In this document: piece after piece, positions 42,119-50,678 of the stretch | Position numbering within the stretch: position 1 is the stretch's first letter | How the letters are laid out: the number at the start of each line of letters is the position of its first letter | NCBI GenBank assembly: GCA_022841745.1 | Contig: JALHQW010000013.1 | Location: forward strand, 1 to 64,000 | Length of the DNA: 64,000 nt | DNA from: Saprospiraceae bacterium | GTDB lineage: Bacteria > Bacteroidota > Bacteroidia > Chitinophagales > Saprospiraceae | Direction: 5' to 3' | Made by a program: the position numbers and the translations under genes | Notes under the pieces: generated by a model | Seen by the model: the letters and a program-made list of their open reading frames with translations, nothing else | Told to the model about the DNA's origin: nothing | The model's database searches: none

Positions 42119-45100
42119 GCCTTGCTCAACACCTCTTCTAAAGACCGCAATCCCCGCTCATCCACAAAATAGCTCAAATGGTCACACGCAATCGGGTCGG
42201 AGACCTTGGCTGCCATTACGCCATTGATGCTTTTCACCGTGCAGGCAATATCGTTCGCCTCCTTGAAGAGTGGCTTCGCCACGGTCTGCTTCACCCGCAG
42301 GAACAGCTTCTCGAAAAAGGACTTCTCTGCGTCCGAGCGGACGGATAGCACGTCGCCCGCAATGATGGAGTAAGGTACGGGCACCGGCACCGCATTGCCG
42401 TTCAGCTTTTGCATGAACTCCGAATCGGGGTGCATCTGGCGCAGAGAGGTCAGTGCCCGGTCGCCATACTTGCCAAGGAAGCTGAGGAGCATCTGCACGG
42501 GCTTGGCCAATTCCAGGAAGTTCATCGCATAGCCGAGGCCCACGCTGACGAACTGCGCCACAGTGGCCCACTGAGAACCATTGTTCGGTGTGCCGACCAA
42601 GATGAGGTGGCTTACCACTTTGCTCCCTTCCAACTGCTCGACAAACCAGCGGCTCACCAGCCCGCCCATCGAGTGAGCGACTACGTGCAGCACTTTGTCG
42701 TGGCCTTCGCCGAGGCCCACATCGGCCAGTTTTTGCTTCAGTTGCGCAGCAATCTCCTCTATTTCCGTATCGAGATTTTCATAATCAAAGGCGAGTACCA
42801 CGTCGTAAGGTTGTTCCAATTGTATTCGCTTGACGAACTTTACCATTTCCTTCGTGTCGCCGATGATGCCGTGGGTGCAAAGCAGGATGCGTTTGGCTCC
42901 AGCCACCGCATTTCGGATGGTTGTAAGGTCGTCGTCGAATTGGGCTTCTTCTGCAAGGTTCGTGGGCAAGCTGGCAAGGCTCAGTTTATAGACACTCCTT
43001 GCCTCCATTTTAAAGGTCTCCAGCACCACTTTTTTCATAAAAAGCACGATGGAGCCGCCAAGGCTGCGCTGGCCATCGGCCATTGGGTCGGGCAGTTCCT
43101 CGATGTACAGTTGGTTGCCTTTTTCGTAGCCGACAGGGAAGTACATGCCCGTTTCAGCATCGTAACCTATGGAGAAGACCAGTTCATTATTGGCCACTGC
43201 CTGTAGTCCCAGCTTGATGGGCGATTCTGGTGTTACGAGTTCCTTGCCCGTCACGCCCGTGAATTTCAGCACGCTGTTGGGAGCGCCATTGGCAATCCCA
43301 TTGGAGATATTGTAGGGCTGCACCAAATCGCTGTCAGCCAAGGCTGCTGGGACTGGGATCCCTGCGGCCCTCATTCCCCCGCCCGGCGTGGCTGCTTCTA
43401 TGCTGCCAGTGAAGCCAGCCGGAACAGATACGGCTTGCCCATAGACTTGTGCCACCTGCCCACTTTCCCCGATTTTACCTCCTGAAACGGGCTTCACAAT
43501 GCGGAGCGGAATGGTGAAGGCCGCCCATTTTTCCTTGTTCTCAACAGTGGCTTTCTTCTCCCTTGAAGCAGCGCCGCCGCCCCTTGTATTGCCTTTAAAA
43601 TAGGCAGTGTCCAATGGAAGTGCTTCCTGGTTGTAACTTTCTATTTGCCCCAAGTCCTTTGTGCTGACAAAGACTTTAAGGTACTCTTTCACTTCCGAGA
43701 CATTGTAATTTTGAAAGACTTCTGGAATGGAAGCCCAAATTACCTCCTGCCATCCACCATCTCCGGCTTGAACGACCATGTGCGCAACCTCGTCCTTGGC
43801 TATTTCAACCTTGCCAGACTGGATATAATGCGTATCAATCGAAAAATCGGAGTTCAGCCAAACGATGCTCACCCAGAGTGGTTGCTCGCTTTTGTTTTTC
43901 ACGGAAACGCTAATGCCCGGGTAGTAATATTCGCCATCGTGAATGGAATACTCACAGTTGACCGTTTCCCGCCAGTTCACGGGCTTGGATGATTTCCCGA
44001 ACACCTCGTCCCAGTGGAGCGACATGCTAATCTCCACGTCGTTTTCCGTGATTTCCTGTTTGGGGTTGTTCAGTTTTGAAACAAAAAACCATTTAGCTGC
44101 TTTGTCGGCGTTGCTGAAAAAAGCTGGCAACTCGACCAATTTGCAGCGCTTGAAAAGGGGAACTTTCGACCCTTTTTCGACCATGAAATAGGCTTCGTCT
44201 TCATACACCAAATGGAAATTGGCGGCTGCTTCATCGTCCGTCCGTTCGAGGTACATGGGCTTGAAGTCCATAAAGGCCAGCTTGTATGCCTTGTCGAAGG
44301 CTTCCCTTGCATTTGCGGGCGTATTGGGCGCATGGGCCCATTTCAGCTTTCCCTCCCATTCCATTTCATGGATGGTGGCCGCATAGACCTTGCCCTGTTT
44401 ATAGGTATCGGGCAGGGTTAGGTAGGAGACATCGGCATAGACCTTGTCAAGTTGGAATATCGCCGTATCGCCGTCTATTTTGATGGTTGTCTTGCCAACA
44501 GCTGGGATACCCATTGCTTCACCTGCCCGCATCGCCCATTGCTTTCGCACATCATCGTAGCCAATGGCGTAGCTGCGGTTGACGGCCATCGGTTTCCCAG
44601 AAAGGAAGCCGCTATAGGGGTCTTGCCCTTCCGTGTCCATGAGGGGCGACTGGTCACCGCTGGTGCTTTTGGTGGCAATGGCGTATTCCTTCACCTTGAA
44701 CCAGGTCTTGTCCAATAATTCGGAATAGGACAACTGGTAATCGGCGGTTTTCAATGCCCTGCAAAGGCCAGTCGTGAAATAACCGGCGACATTGCCTTTC
44801 GCATCCGTGAGGTCCCTTTCCTTGGCCGTTTCGTTCGATTTGGCGGCAGCCATTTGTATTCGCTTCGCAACGGGTGCCTGCACAAAACCCTTGCCCGTTG
44901 CCGCATAGTCTTCATAGCCTGAATACTCCTTGTAGCCAAGGTAGTCCTCCAATTTCAGCCTGATGCCCATCGCCGATTCCCTCGACCTGGCCTTCACCTT
45001 GTTGTCCATTGGGGCACGGGTGATGCCTCCTGCGTGGCAGCAGTCGAATATTTCCACAAAATGGAGGTTCTTATTTTGCTGCTCTACATACTTCCAGCCG

Positions 45101-45483
45101 AGGTAGGCCAGTTCCTTGTCCAACAGCCCCCGACCGCCCTCGTTTCCTGCATCGTAGCAATACAGCGCCTCGTGCATCCCGTTGGAGTCCAATGAAAAGG
45201 CAGGGTGCGCCTTCAGGCGATAGCCATGCCCACCGTAATAGACGAGGCAGGTATCGCCCACATTGGCTTTTTCAAAAAGCTTGTATGCATCAATAATACC
45301 TTGGCGAGTAGCCTTTTCATTTACTATCAGGTGGAAAACGGGTGGTTCAAAGCTGTTTTTTTCACAAAAAACGGTGAGGTGCTCTTGAATCTGCTCAAGA
45401 TCATAAGCCGGCCCACTGAGGCAATCCTCCTTGTGCGGGTACTTTGAAATGGAAATGAGCAGGGCATGAAGGGTGGGTTTCAT
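42115..45483 (-). CDS. Caspase-like protease fused to an alpha/beta hydrolase (lipase-like)
   Basis: 1122 aa from the ATG at 45483 (MKPTLHALLISISKYP). The peptidase C14/metacaspase domain (about 1-270) has catalytic His86 (VYYGGHGYRL) and Cys149 (EIFDCCHAGG). A beta-rich middle region (about 330-650) has SVSVKNKSEQPLWVSIVWLN, of the DUF4384 kind often attached to bacterial caspases. A C-terminal alpha/beta hydrolase of PGAP1/lipase type (about 850-1122) has Ser about 938 in VVAHSMGGLVSRWF, GTPNNGSQWA, and a late His in CDHLSYFVDE. All catalytic residues are present. There is no signal peptide, so it is cytosolic. It starts 10 bp after a patatin gene, which suggests a protease-activated membrane-damaging pair. 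Confidence 0.88.
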   Translation of the reverse strand: MKPTLHALLISISKYPHKEDCLSGPAYDLEQIQEHLTVFCEKNSFEPPVFHLIVNEKATRQGIIDAYKLFEKANVGDTCLVYYGGHGYRLKAHPAFSLDSNGMHEALYCYDAGNEGGRGLLDKELAYLGWKYVEQQNKNLHFVEIFDCCHAGGITRAPMDNKVKARSRESAMGIRLKLEDYLGYKEYSGYEDYAATGKGFVQAPVAKRIQMAAAKSNETAKERDLTDAKGNVAGYFTTGLCRALKTADYQLSYSELLDKTWFKVKEYAIATKSTSGDQSPLMDTEGQDPYSGFLSGKPMAVNRSYAIGYDDVRKQWAMRAGEAMGIPAVGKTTIKIDGDTAIFQLDKVYADVSYLTLPDTYKQGKVYAATIHEMEWEGKLKWAHAPNTPANAREAFDKAYKLAFMDFKPMYLERTDDEAAANFHLVYEDEAYFMVEKGSKVPLFKRCKLVELPAFFSNADKAAKWFFVSKLNNPKQEITENDVEISMSLHWDEVFGKSSKPVNWRETVNCEYSIHDGEYYYPGISVSVKNKSEQPLWVSIVWLNSDFSIDTHYIQSGKVEIAKDEVAHMVVQAGDGGWQEVIWASIPEVFQNYNVSEVKEYLKVFVSTKDLGQIESYNQEALPLDTAYFKGNTRGGGAASREKKATVENKEKWAAFTIPLRIVKPVSGGKIGESGQVAQVYGQAVSVPAGFTGSIEAATPGGGMRAAGIPVPAALADSDLVQPYNISNGIANGAPNSVLKFTGVTGKELVTPESPIKLGLQAVANNELVFSIGYDAETGMYFPVGYEKGNQLYIEELPDPMADGQRSLGGSIVLFMKKVVLETFKMEARSVYKLSLASLPTNLAEEAQFDDDLTTIRNAVAGAKRILLCTHGIIGDTKEMVKFVKRIQLEQPYDVVLAFDYENLDTEIEEIAAQLKQKLADVGLGEGHDKVLHVVAHSMGGLVSRWFVEQLEGSKVVSHLILVGTPNNGSQWATVAQFVSVGLGYAMNFLELAKPVQMLLSFLGKYGDRALTSLRQMHPDSEFMQKLNGNAVPVPVPYSIIAGDVLSVRSDAEKSFFEKLFLRVKQTVAKPLFKEANDIACTVKSINGVMAAKVSDPIACDHLSYFVDERGLRSLEEVLSKA

Positions 45484-45493
45484 TTGATATGAT

Positions 45494-46525
45494 TTAGGAT
45501 AAAAGTTCGCAGATGCGGTCCAGTTCTTCAGTATTGTCTTCAATGGCTTCCTGGGCCTTTTGCATCAAGCCTTTGATATTATCGGCATCGGCATTGTCCA
45601 TTTCACTGAGATCGGCAGGTATAAGCGGGTTAATACGGCGGTATCGAGGCGTGCCGTCCGGGTCGTCGGGCAGCAGGTAGCGCATTTGGTAGTCCACCGT
45701 TTCTGAAACGCCCTGCATGAGGATATCAATCATGGGGCGTATCCATTTTGGGGCGCCCCAGCCTTTTGCGTCCTCGTATTTGTAGGGGTTGAAGGTTCGG
45801 CCCGTTCCCAGCGACAGCATGAAATAGGGGATTCCCTCTTCTGGTTTGGGCAGGTCGTTGATGGCCCTGCCCGTTCTGATTTTGTACAACTCCTTGGCCT
45901 CGGCATAAGCGAGCACGGATGGGTTGTTGGCGAACACCCCACCGTCCACCAATGAGTAGGCCATTTGCTTAGGCGAAAGGATGCGGGTCGGCTCGAAGTA
46001 GGTTGGTGCTGCGGACGTGGCCCTTGCCACCTGTGTCATTTTGAAATTTTCTTCATCCGCCAAGTCCTTGTCCTTTGCCAGCCTCGACTTGAAATACATT
46101 GGCTTGCGCAACTCAATATCATACGAGGTAATGACGATGTTCTTCAATGCGTCTTTTAGCTCGGCATCGCCAAAATACTCGGCCAGTACTTCTTCAATAC
46201 CCTTGTGTGCATAGGTGCAGTCAACCAAGGCGCTGAGCATGCTGAAAAACTTGCTACTGCCGCCCTCGAATATGCGCTTGCCTTCTTTCTGGTAAAGCTC
46301 CGCCAATTGCTTAGCAGAATACTTTGGCTCGACGTCGTCGTTGGGGTCGGGAATGACCAGCCCGCAGGCGATGATACCGCCCGTGCTGGTGCCCGCCATG
46401 AGGTCGAAAATCTTACAAGCCGGCTTGTTGAGCCGCTTCTCGATTTCTGACACGATAAGTGCTGGGATGATTCCTCGGATTCCGCCCCCGTCAATGGAAA
46501 GGATTTTAAATTCAGGCTTTTTCAT
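45494..46525 (-). CDS. Patatin-like phospholipase
   Basis: 343 aa. The patatin core is complete: oxyanion loop DGGGIRG (12-18), nucleophile Ser47 in GTSTGG, catalytic Asp194 in DGGVFANN. It hydrolyses acyl chains from membrane lipids. It resembles CapV, the patatin effector of CBASS defence, but no cyclic-nucleotide synthase gene is near, and patatins of this sort also occur alone. There is no signal peptide, so it acts from the cytosol on the inner membrane. It is the first gene of a two-gene unit with the caspase-hydrolase fusion. Confidence 0.88.
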   Translation of the reverse strand: MKKPEFKILSIDGGGIRGIIPALIVSEIEKRLNKPACKIFDLMAGTSTGGIIACGLVIPDPNDDVEPKYSAKQLAELYQKEGKRIFEGGSSKFFSMLSALVDCTYAHKGIEEVLAEYFGDAELKDALKNIVITSYDIELRKPMYFKSRLAKDKDLADEENFKMTQVARATSAAPTYFEPTRILSPKQMAYSLVDGGVFANNPSVLAYAEAKELYKIRTGRAINDLPKPEEGIPYFMLSLGTGRTFNPYKYEDAKGWGAPKWIRPMIDILMQGVSETVDYQMRYLLPDDPDGTPRYRRINPLIPADLSEMDNADADNIKGLMQKAQEAIEDNTEELDRICELLS

Positions 46526-46661
46526 TTGGATGTTGATTTTGATGTATTGATAATAAATAGCCGGCTTTTCGCCAACCGATTCAAAGGGCTAAAGCTATGA
46601 AAGACAGCGTTCATTCCTGTTATTTTCTACCTAAAATAGTTAAGAGGCGCTGATTGGAGGG

Positions 46662-46792
46662 CACCTCACCCCCAGCCCCTCTCCTACGAGGAGAGGGGAG
46701 CCACCTCTGCCTCTATCACTAAGACTGAGCATTTGCAAATGAAGCAGTCACTACACCCCTCTCCTCGTAGGAGAGGGGCCGGGGGTGAGGTG
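46662..46792. repeat. Large inverted-repeat element between patatin and lipoprotein genes
   Basis: 37-bp arms 46662-46698 and 46756-46792 match at 36 positions around a 57-nt centre. Each arm is itself a hairpin, CCCCTCTCCT-acg-AGGAGAGGGG type, next to CACCTCACCCCC. The size and structure resemble a MITE or paired REP element. The remaining gap (46526-46883) holds only this and the next terminator. Confidence 0.75.
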
Positions 46793-46802
46793 ATAGCCAC
46801 CC

Positions 46803-46840
46803 AAAAAAATTAGCCCATCCTTACATGTAGGACGGGCTAA
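46803..46840 (-). terminator. Terminator of the 150-aa lipoprotein gene
   Basis: TTAGCCCATCC (46810-46820) pairs with GGACGGGCTAA (46830-46840), with one G-U pair, and is followed on the minus strand by seven T. It lies 44 nt after the stop of the gene at 46884. Confidence 0.8.
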
Positions 46841-46883
46841 TCTTTGAACCAGTTTTATTGGCCGAAAACCTATTTGATGCCGT

Positions 46884-47336
46884 TTATTTATCTTCCATTT
46901 TTTCGGCAGTAACCTTCTTCACCGTCATGCGGGCCTTATAATCGGCTGGATTGATTTTCTTGCCGCTCTCACTTTCTGGTGTTACATCGTAAACCTGGAT
47001 TTTGTAGCTCCCGACAGTAGCCGTAGCGGGCTTCACATCGGACTTCTTCCTAACAAGCTCTACAGGCGGCTGGCTTTTCCCATCAATATTGGCCACGAAT
47101 ACCATTCTTATCTGGCCTTCCTGAATGCAATTCACGTATTTCGGGCAGCGGGAATCCTCTGGCACTTCCTTGAACGTGAGCTTAAATTTTTCTTCTGGAA
47201 TGACCGCCGTGTTACCAAGTTTCAACTCAAAGAAATCGTTCGGCTTGATATTGATGTCGCTTGCCTTCGGTTTTTTGCCGCAGGCGCCCATCAAGAGCAT
47301 GGCGCACAACAAAAAGGAGGTATTGAAAAAATTCAT
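46884..47336 (-). CDS. Small lipoprotein with DSRCP-type beta domain
   Basis: 150 aa. Lipoprotein signal MNFFNTSFLLCAMLLMGACG (Cys19). The mature part has LTFKEVPEDSRCPKYVNCIQ-EGQIRM, a motif (F..V..DSRCP...C...G) that recurs in small exported proteins of many bacteria; its two Cys probably form a disulfide. The fold is likely a beta sandwich. The function is unknown. It is monocistronic, with its own terminator. Confidence 0.7.
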   Translation of the reverse strand: MNFFNTSFLLCAMLLMGACGKKPKASDINIKPNDFFELKLGNTAVIPEEKFKLTFKEVPEDSRCPKYVNCIQEGQIRMVFVANIDGKSQPPVELVRKKSDVKPATATVGSYKIQVYDVTPESESGKKINPADYKARMTVKKVTAEKMEDK

Positions 47337-47416
47337 TGCAATTTTTTTTGTGAAACGATTGAAACAATCGCTTTTACAAACGAAGATTTGGCTTCCGATG
47401 TTGCGGGCAACATTGA

Positions 47417-48178
47417 TTATAGCTCGCCGAACTTCGCCTCGTAGGCATATAACGCTGCTCCAATGATGCCCGCTTGGTTGAACATGGCCGCCGTGGTGAC
47501 GTTTAGCCTTTTATCTATATGCTTGCCGAACTCCTTGAACTCGTTGCTAATGCCGCCTCCCAAGATGACGAGATCGGGCGACATGATGCGGTCAATGTGC
47601 AGCAGGTACTCGTTGAAGCGCTTGCCGAAGCCCTCCCAGGTCATGTCGTACTTTTTTCGAGCGGTGTTGGAGACATAATGCTCGGCCACCCAGCCCTGTA
47701 GGAACAAGTGCCCGAACTCCGAATTGGGTACCATGCGCCCATCTATGAACAGCGCCGAACCAAGCCCACTGCCAATGGTAATGAGCAGCACCGTGCCTTT
47801 TTGCCCCTTGCCTTTTCCAAAGCGCATCTCAGACAAGCCCGCCGCATCGGCATCATTGATGGCGAAAGTCTGCTTTCCCGTCACACCTGTAACCAATGTT
47901 TCGATATTGGTGCCAATCCAGGCCTCGTCAATATTGGCGGCACTGTACGCTACCCCGTGCTTGACGATGGATGGGAACCCGCAGCCAATTAGATCGCCTT
48001 CGTAACCTGTCTTTTGAACCAGTTCGGTTATTACCGTAGCCACGGCATCAGGAGTAGCTGGCTTCGGGGTGGACAATTTGATGCGCTCATTGATGAGTTC
48101 CCCCTTTTCAAGGTCAACGATGGCACCTTTGATGCCCGATGCACCCACGTCTATTCCAAGTATGTTTTTCGTTTGCAT
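47417..48178 (-). CDS. ppgK: ROK-family polyphosphate glucokinase-like protein
   Basis: 253 aa, typical of polyphosphate glucokinases (about 250-270). It has an N-terminal phosphate loop [30 protein letters not shown] with the catalytic Asp of ROK kinases, [29 protein letters not shown], and [12 protein letters not shown]. There are no ROK zinc Cys residues, as is normal for PpgK. It phosphorylates glucose to glucose-6-phosphate using polyphosphate and/or ATP. It is probably first in transcription before the cyclophilin genes only by position, since the gap of 56 bp shows no terminator between it and the upstream gene at 48235. Confidence 0.85.
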   Translation of the reverse strand: MQTKNILGIDVGASGIKGAIVDLEKGELINERIKLSTPKPATPDAVATVITELVQKTGYEGDLIGCGFPSIVKHGVAYSAANIDEAWIGTNIETLVTGVTGKQTFAINDADAAGLSEMRFGKGKGQKGTVLLITIGSGLGSALFIDGRMVPNSEFGHLFLQGWVAEHYVSNTARKKYDMTWEGFGKRFNEYLLHIDRIMSPDLVILGGGISNEFKEFGKHIDKRLNVTTAAMFNQAGIIGAALYAYEAKFGEL

Positions 48179-48234
48179 ATAATTACCGTTTTAGTTGGTT
48201 GCGAATCCGAAATCGTAAATCCGAAGTCCGTATT

Positions 48235-49128
48235 CTATTTTATTACCCTAACCTTCATCTTGATGTCGGTTTTGGGTCGGTCACGGGGGTCGGTCTCTGT
48301 GGCGGCTATTTTTTCGATGACTTCAAAACCCTTGACCACCCGGCCGAACACCGTGTAGTCACGATCGAGGAAAGGGGTGCCACCTTGCTCCATATAGGCA
48401 TCCCGCTGCGCTTTGGTATAGCGGAAACCTTTACGGGCCTCTATCATGCTCAGTTCCTGTTCCGTTTGCGCCTTTCCCTGTACAATGTAGAACTGCGAAC
48501 CGCTGGAGCGTTTCTGCGGGTTCGTCTGGTCGCCTTGCCGTGCTGCGCAAATAGCACCCTTCACATGCACCAGCGAATCCACAAACTCTGCAGGTATCGT
48601 ATAACTCGGCCCGCCTGTCCCCAATGCAGCGTCAGGCTTGGCGTTCTTCGAGTTAGGGTCGCCGCCTTGCAGCATAAAGCCCTCTATGACCCGGTGGAAC
48701 AGGGTGCCATCGTAGTAGCCTTCCTCGGCCAATTTGATGAAATTGTCACGGTGCTGCGGCGTGGCGTTGGAAAGCTGGACGGTCATGGTGCCATAGTCCG
48801 TCTCAATTTCCACGAGGCAGGCAGATGGTGCAGTCACTTGCAGCACTTTTTGCATCAACGCAGTCTTTTTGCCTTTCTTGACGGTCAAGCGTACAGGGTA
48901 GTTGCCACTGGAAGCGTACACATGGCCTGGCTCAGCCAAGACGGATTTGCTGCCATCGCCGAAATCCCATTCGTATTCGTTCGCATTCTTGGACAAGTTC
49001 TCGAACTTGACGGAGGCCGGAGCCACCAGGTCTTTCTCCATATGGCTGAAATCGGCGATAGGCTTGGCGCACGAAAACGCCATTGCCGCAAGGCAAAAGG
49101 CGATTGTTGTTTTTGAAAAATGGTGCAT
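48235..49128 (-). CDS. Lipoprotein peptidyl-prolyl isomerase with an N-terminal PKD domain
   Basis: 297 aa from the ATG at 49128 (MHHFSKTTIAFCLAAMAFSC, lipidated Cys20); a longer frame would translate the repeat array. A PKD domain spans about 24-105 (ADFSHMEKDLVAPASVKFEN, YEWDFGDGS, HVYASSGNYPVRLTV). A cyclophilin domain spans about 110-295: LFHRVIEGFMLQGGDP, SSGSQFYIVQG, DYTVFGRVVKGFEVI. The catalytic Arg (FHR) and QGGD/SQFYI motifs are intact. It catalyses proline isomerisation during folding of exported proteins. A PKD-cyclophilin fusion is unusual. A second cyclophilin gene lies just upstream. Confidence 0.9.
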   Translation of the reverse strand: MHHFSKTTIAFCLAAMAFSCAKPIADFSHMEKDLVAPASVKFENLSKNANEYEWDFGDGSKSVLAEPGHVYASSGNYPVRLTVKKGKKTALMQKVLQVTAPSACLVEIETDYGTMTVQLSNATPQHRDNFIKLAEEGYYDGTLFHRVIEGFMLQGGDPNSKNAKPDAALGTGGPSYTIPAEFVDSLVHVKGAICAARQGDQTNPQKRSSGSQFYIVQGKAQTEQELSMIEARKGFRYTKAQRDAYMEQGGTPFLDRDYTVFGRVVKGFEVIEKIAATETDPRDRPKTDIKMKVRVIK

Positions 49129-49137
49129 TGGTGCATT

Positions 49138-49258
49138 GGTGATTCGTGACTGGTGATTCGTGATTCGTGACTCGTGATAGGTGATTGGTGATTGGAAGGT
49201 GTTCGCTCCCAATCACCAATCACCTATCACGAGTCACGATTTACCAATCACCAATCAC
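49138..49258. repeat. Hairpin of inverted heptamer words between the cyclophilin genes
   Basis: A 31-bp perfect inverted repeat, 49165-49195 and 49209-49239, sits around a 13-nt loop. On the left the words read GATTCGT, GACTGGT, GATTCGT, GATTCGT, GACTCGT, GATAGGT, GATTGGT. The array extends to 49138 and 49258 and includes the TGA stop of the upstream gene (49255-49257). The same words occur at 39173-39256. Confidence 0.88.
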
Positions 49259-49977
49259 TCACTTATCACTTTTACTTTCATCATGATGTTTTCCAAGGGG
49301 CGGTCACGGGGGTCACGGGGGGCATTAGCGATTTGATCCACCACCTCCAAGCCTTCTATTACCTGACCAAAGACCGTGTAATCACCATCCAGAGGTGGGT
49401 AACCACCTACTTTCAGGTAGTAGTCACGCTCCTCGGCTGAATAGACCAACCCATTTGCTTGTTTCATCTGAATGACTTGGTCGAGTTGGGCCTCGGGCAC
49501 GGGGCCGTTTTGCACGATGTAGAACTGCGAGCCACTGGAGCGTTTTTCCGGGTTCACCTGATCAGGCTGCCGGGCTGCGGAAAGGGCACCCCGGAAGTGC
49601 TTCGCCCCAATTTCGGCTGGGATGGTGTAACCGGGGCTACCCATCCCGAGATGTTGGCCGGGCAAGGCACGCCTCGAATCGGGGTCGCCACCCTGAATCA
49701 TGAAGCCGGGGATGACCCTGTGGAACAGCGTACTGTCCAAATAGCCGTCCTTGGCTAATTTCAGGAAGTTCTTCTTGTGCTCTGGGGCCGAGTCATACAG
49801 CTTGACCTTGATGTTCCCCATGGAGGTTTCGATGAGCACTATTGCCTCGCCGCCAGTGGTCTGTACTTCTTGGCCTTCGGTTTTGGCATCACCTGATGTG
49901 CTATCGGTTTGGCCCCCGCTGCAACCGAACAGAAGCAGCATTTGCGCCAGCGAAAAGAAAAGAATCAATTTTTTCAT
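49255..49977 (-). CDS. Lipoprotein peptidyl-prolyl isomerase (cyclophilin)
   Basis: 240 aa from the ATG at 49977 (MKKLILFFSLAQMLLLFGC, Cys19); the longer frame would translate the octamer array. The cyclophilin core (about 55-238) has IKVKLYDSAPEHKKNFLKLA, LFHRVIPGFMIQGGDP, SSGSQFYIVQNG and DYTVFGQVIEGLEVVD, with catalytic Arg and the substrate-binding QGGD intact. It is a folding helper anchored in the envelope. It shares its layout with the PKD version downstream (gap 126 bp, filled by a hairpin array), pointing to gene duplication. Confidence 0.92.
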   Translation of the reverse strand: MKKLILFFSLAQMLLLFGCSGGQTDSTSGDAKTEGQEVQTTGGEAIVLIETSMGNIKVKLYDSAPEHKKNFLKLAKDGYLDSTLFHRVIPGFMIQGGDPDSRRALPGQHLGMGSPGYTIPAEIGAKHFRGALSAARQPDQVNPEKRSSGSQFYIVQNGPVPEAQLDQVIQMKQANGLVYSAEERDYYLKVGGYPPLDGDYTVFGQVIEGLEVVDQIANAPRDPRDRPLENIMMKVKVISE

Positions 49978-49994
49978 GTGCTTTTTTTTTACAA

Positions 49995-50088
49995 GGATTG
50001 AAGGATTGAGGGATTGAAGGATTGAATCAGCGCTCTCTTTCAATCCTTCAATCCCTCAATCCTTCAATCCTTCAATCCTTCAATCCTT
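49995..50088. repeat. Hairpin of octamer words (TTCAATCC)
   Basis: Four GGATTGAA/G units (49995-50026) face six TTCAATCC/CTCAATCC units (50039-50086) around a 12-nt loop. The order of variant units is mirrored, giving a perfect stem of at least 32 bp. The array touches the stop codon of the upstream gene (50087-50089). The same octamer forms the 12-copy array at 56093. Confidence 0.9.
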
Positions 50089-50476
50089 AATTCATAGAAG
50101 GCACCGGGCTACCATCTTCAACACCGTTGGCCGCCCGCCATTCCTTGAAATATTGTATCACCTTGACTTTCAGGTATTCTTCCTGCGTCTTCATGCCTTT
50201 CTGCACAAATGGCTTCACCGCATCGTAATGCGGCCAGCCATCGGCATCCCGCCCCTTGAACTCGTAATAGCCATCGTAGCTCATCAGGTTGCAGACAGCG
50301 ATGTGCATCAGGTCTTGTTTTTCTTCCTTCGTAAAATTGGACTTCCAACGCCCCAGTTCCTGCACCCCGATGAGGAAGAGGATGGCGTTCATGTCGGGCA
50401 GCACGTCCCGTTGGAGGGCATCCTTGACAAGGTGCCGCACTTTGAGCCATTCAAAATCAAATTCCCAATCTTCCAT
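50087..50476 (-). CDS. Conserved-looking cytosolic protein of unknown function
   Basis: 129 aa from the ATG at 50476 (MEDWEFDFEWLKVRHLVKDA); the longer frame would translate two repeat arrays. It is mostly alpha-helical: VLPDMNAILFLIGVQELGRW, EKQDLMHIAVCNLMSYDGYY, TQEEYLKVKVIQYFKEWR. There is no signal peptide, membrane helix or known catalytic motif. It sits between a LolC/E-type permease and the exported cyclophilins, so a link to envelope biogenesis is possible but unproven. Confidence 0.7.
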   Translation of the reverse strand: MEDWEFDFEWLKVRHLVKDALQRDVLPDMNAILFLIGVQELGRWKSNFTKEEKQDLMHIAVCNLMSYDGYYEFKGRDADGWPHYDAVKPFVQKGMKTQEEYLKVKVIQYFKEWRAANGVEDGSPVPSMN

Positions 50477-50480
50477 TTTC

Positions 50481-50518
50481 AGTAAAAAAGTAAAAAGTGC
50501 AAAGTAAAAAGTAAAAAG
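50481..50518. repeat. Heptamer tandem array AGTAAAA
   Basis: AGTAAAA, A, AGTAAAA, AGTGCAA, AGTAAAA, AGTAAAA, AGCC run without other gaps. It lies 4 nt before the start codon of the minus-strand gene at 50476. Confidence 0.65.
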
Positions 50519-50535
50519 CCGGGCAAAGATAATTC

Positions 50536-50675
50536 GATTGCGGATTTCGGATTGCGGATTTCGGATTGGGGGCAAAGGCAAAACCTGCCATCCTATACAA
50601 TTGCTAAAGGGAAAATTATTCGGTTCGCAGCCCCCCAATCCGCAATCGTAAATCCGCAATCCGCAATCCGCAATC
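50536..50675. repeat. Hairpin of inverted heptamer words (GATTGCG type)
   Basis: Left arm 50536-50572 reads GATTGCG, GATTTCG, GATTGCG, GATTTCG, GATTGGG, GGC. Right arm 50629-50675 reads GCCCCCCAATCCG, CAATCGT, AAATCCG, CAATCCG, CAATCCG, CAATC. The loop is about 56 nt. The right arm ends 4 nt from the stop codon of the permease gene (50679-50681). Confidence 0.8.
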
Positions 50676-50678
50676 AAT

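Noticed and set aside
45494-46525. CBASS operon with CapV effector
   Set aside because: The patatin fits, but no cyclic-oligonucleotide synthase, Cap2/Cap3 or similar gene is in the window.
49138-50675. CRISPR or integron-like repeat locus
   Set aside because: There is no unique spacer content, and the arrays are short words in inverted pairs between ordinary genes.
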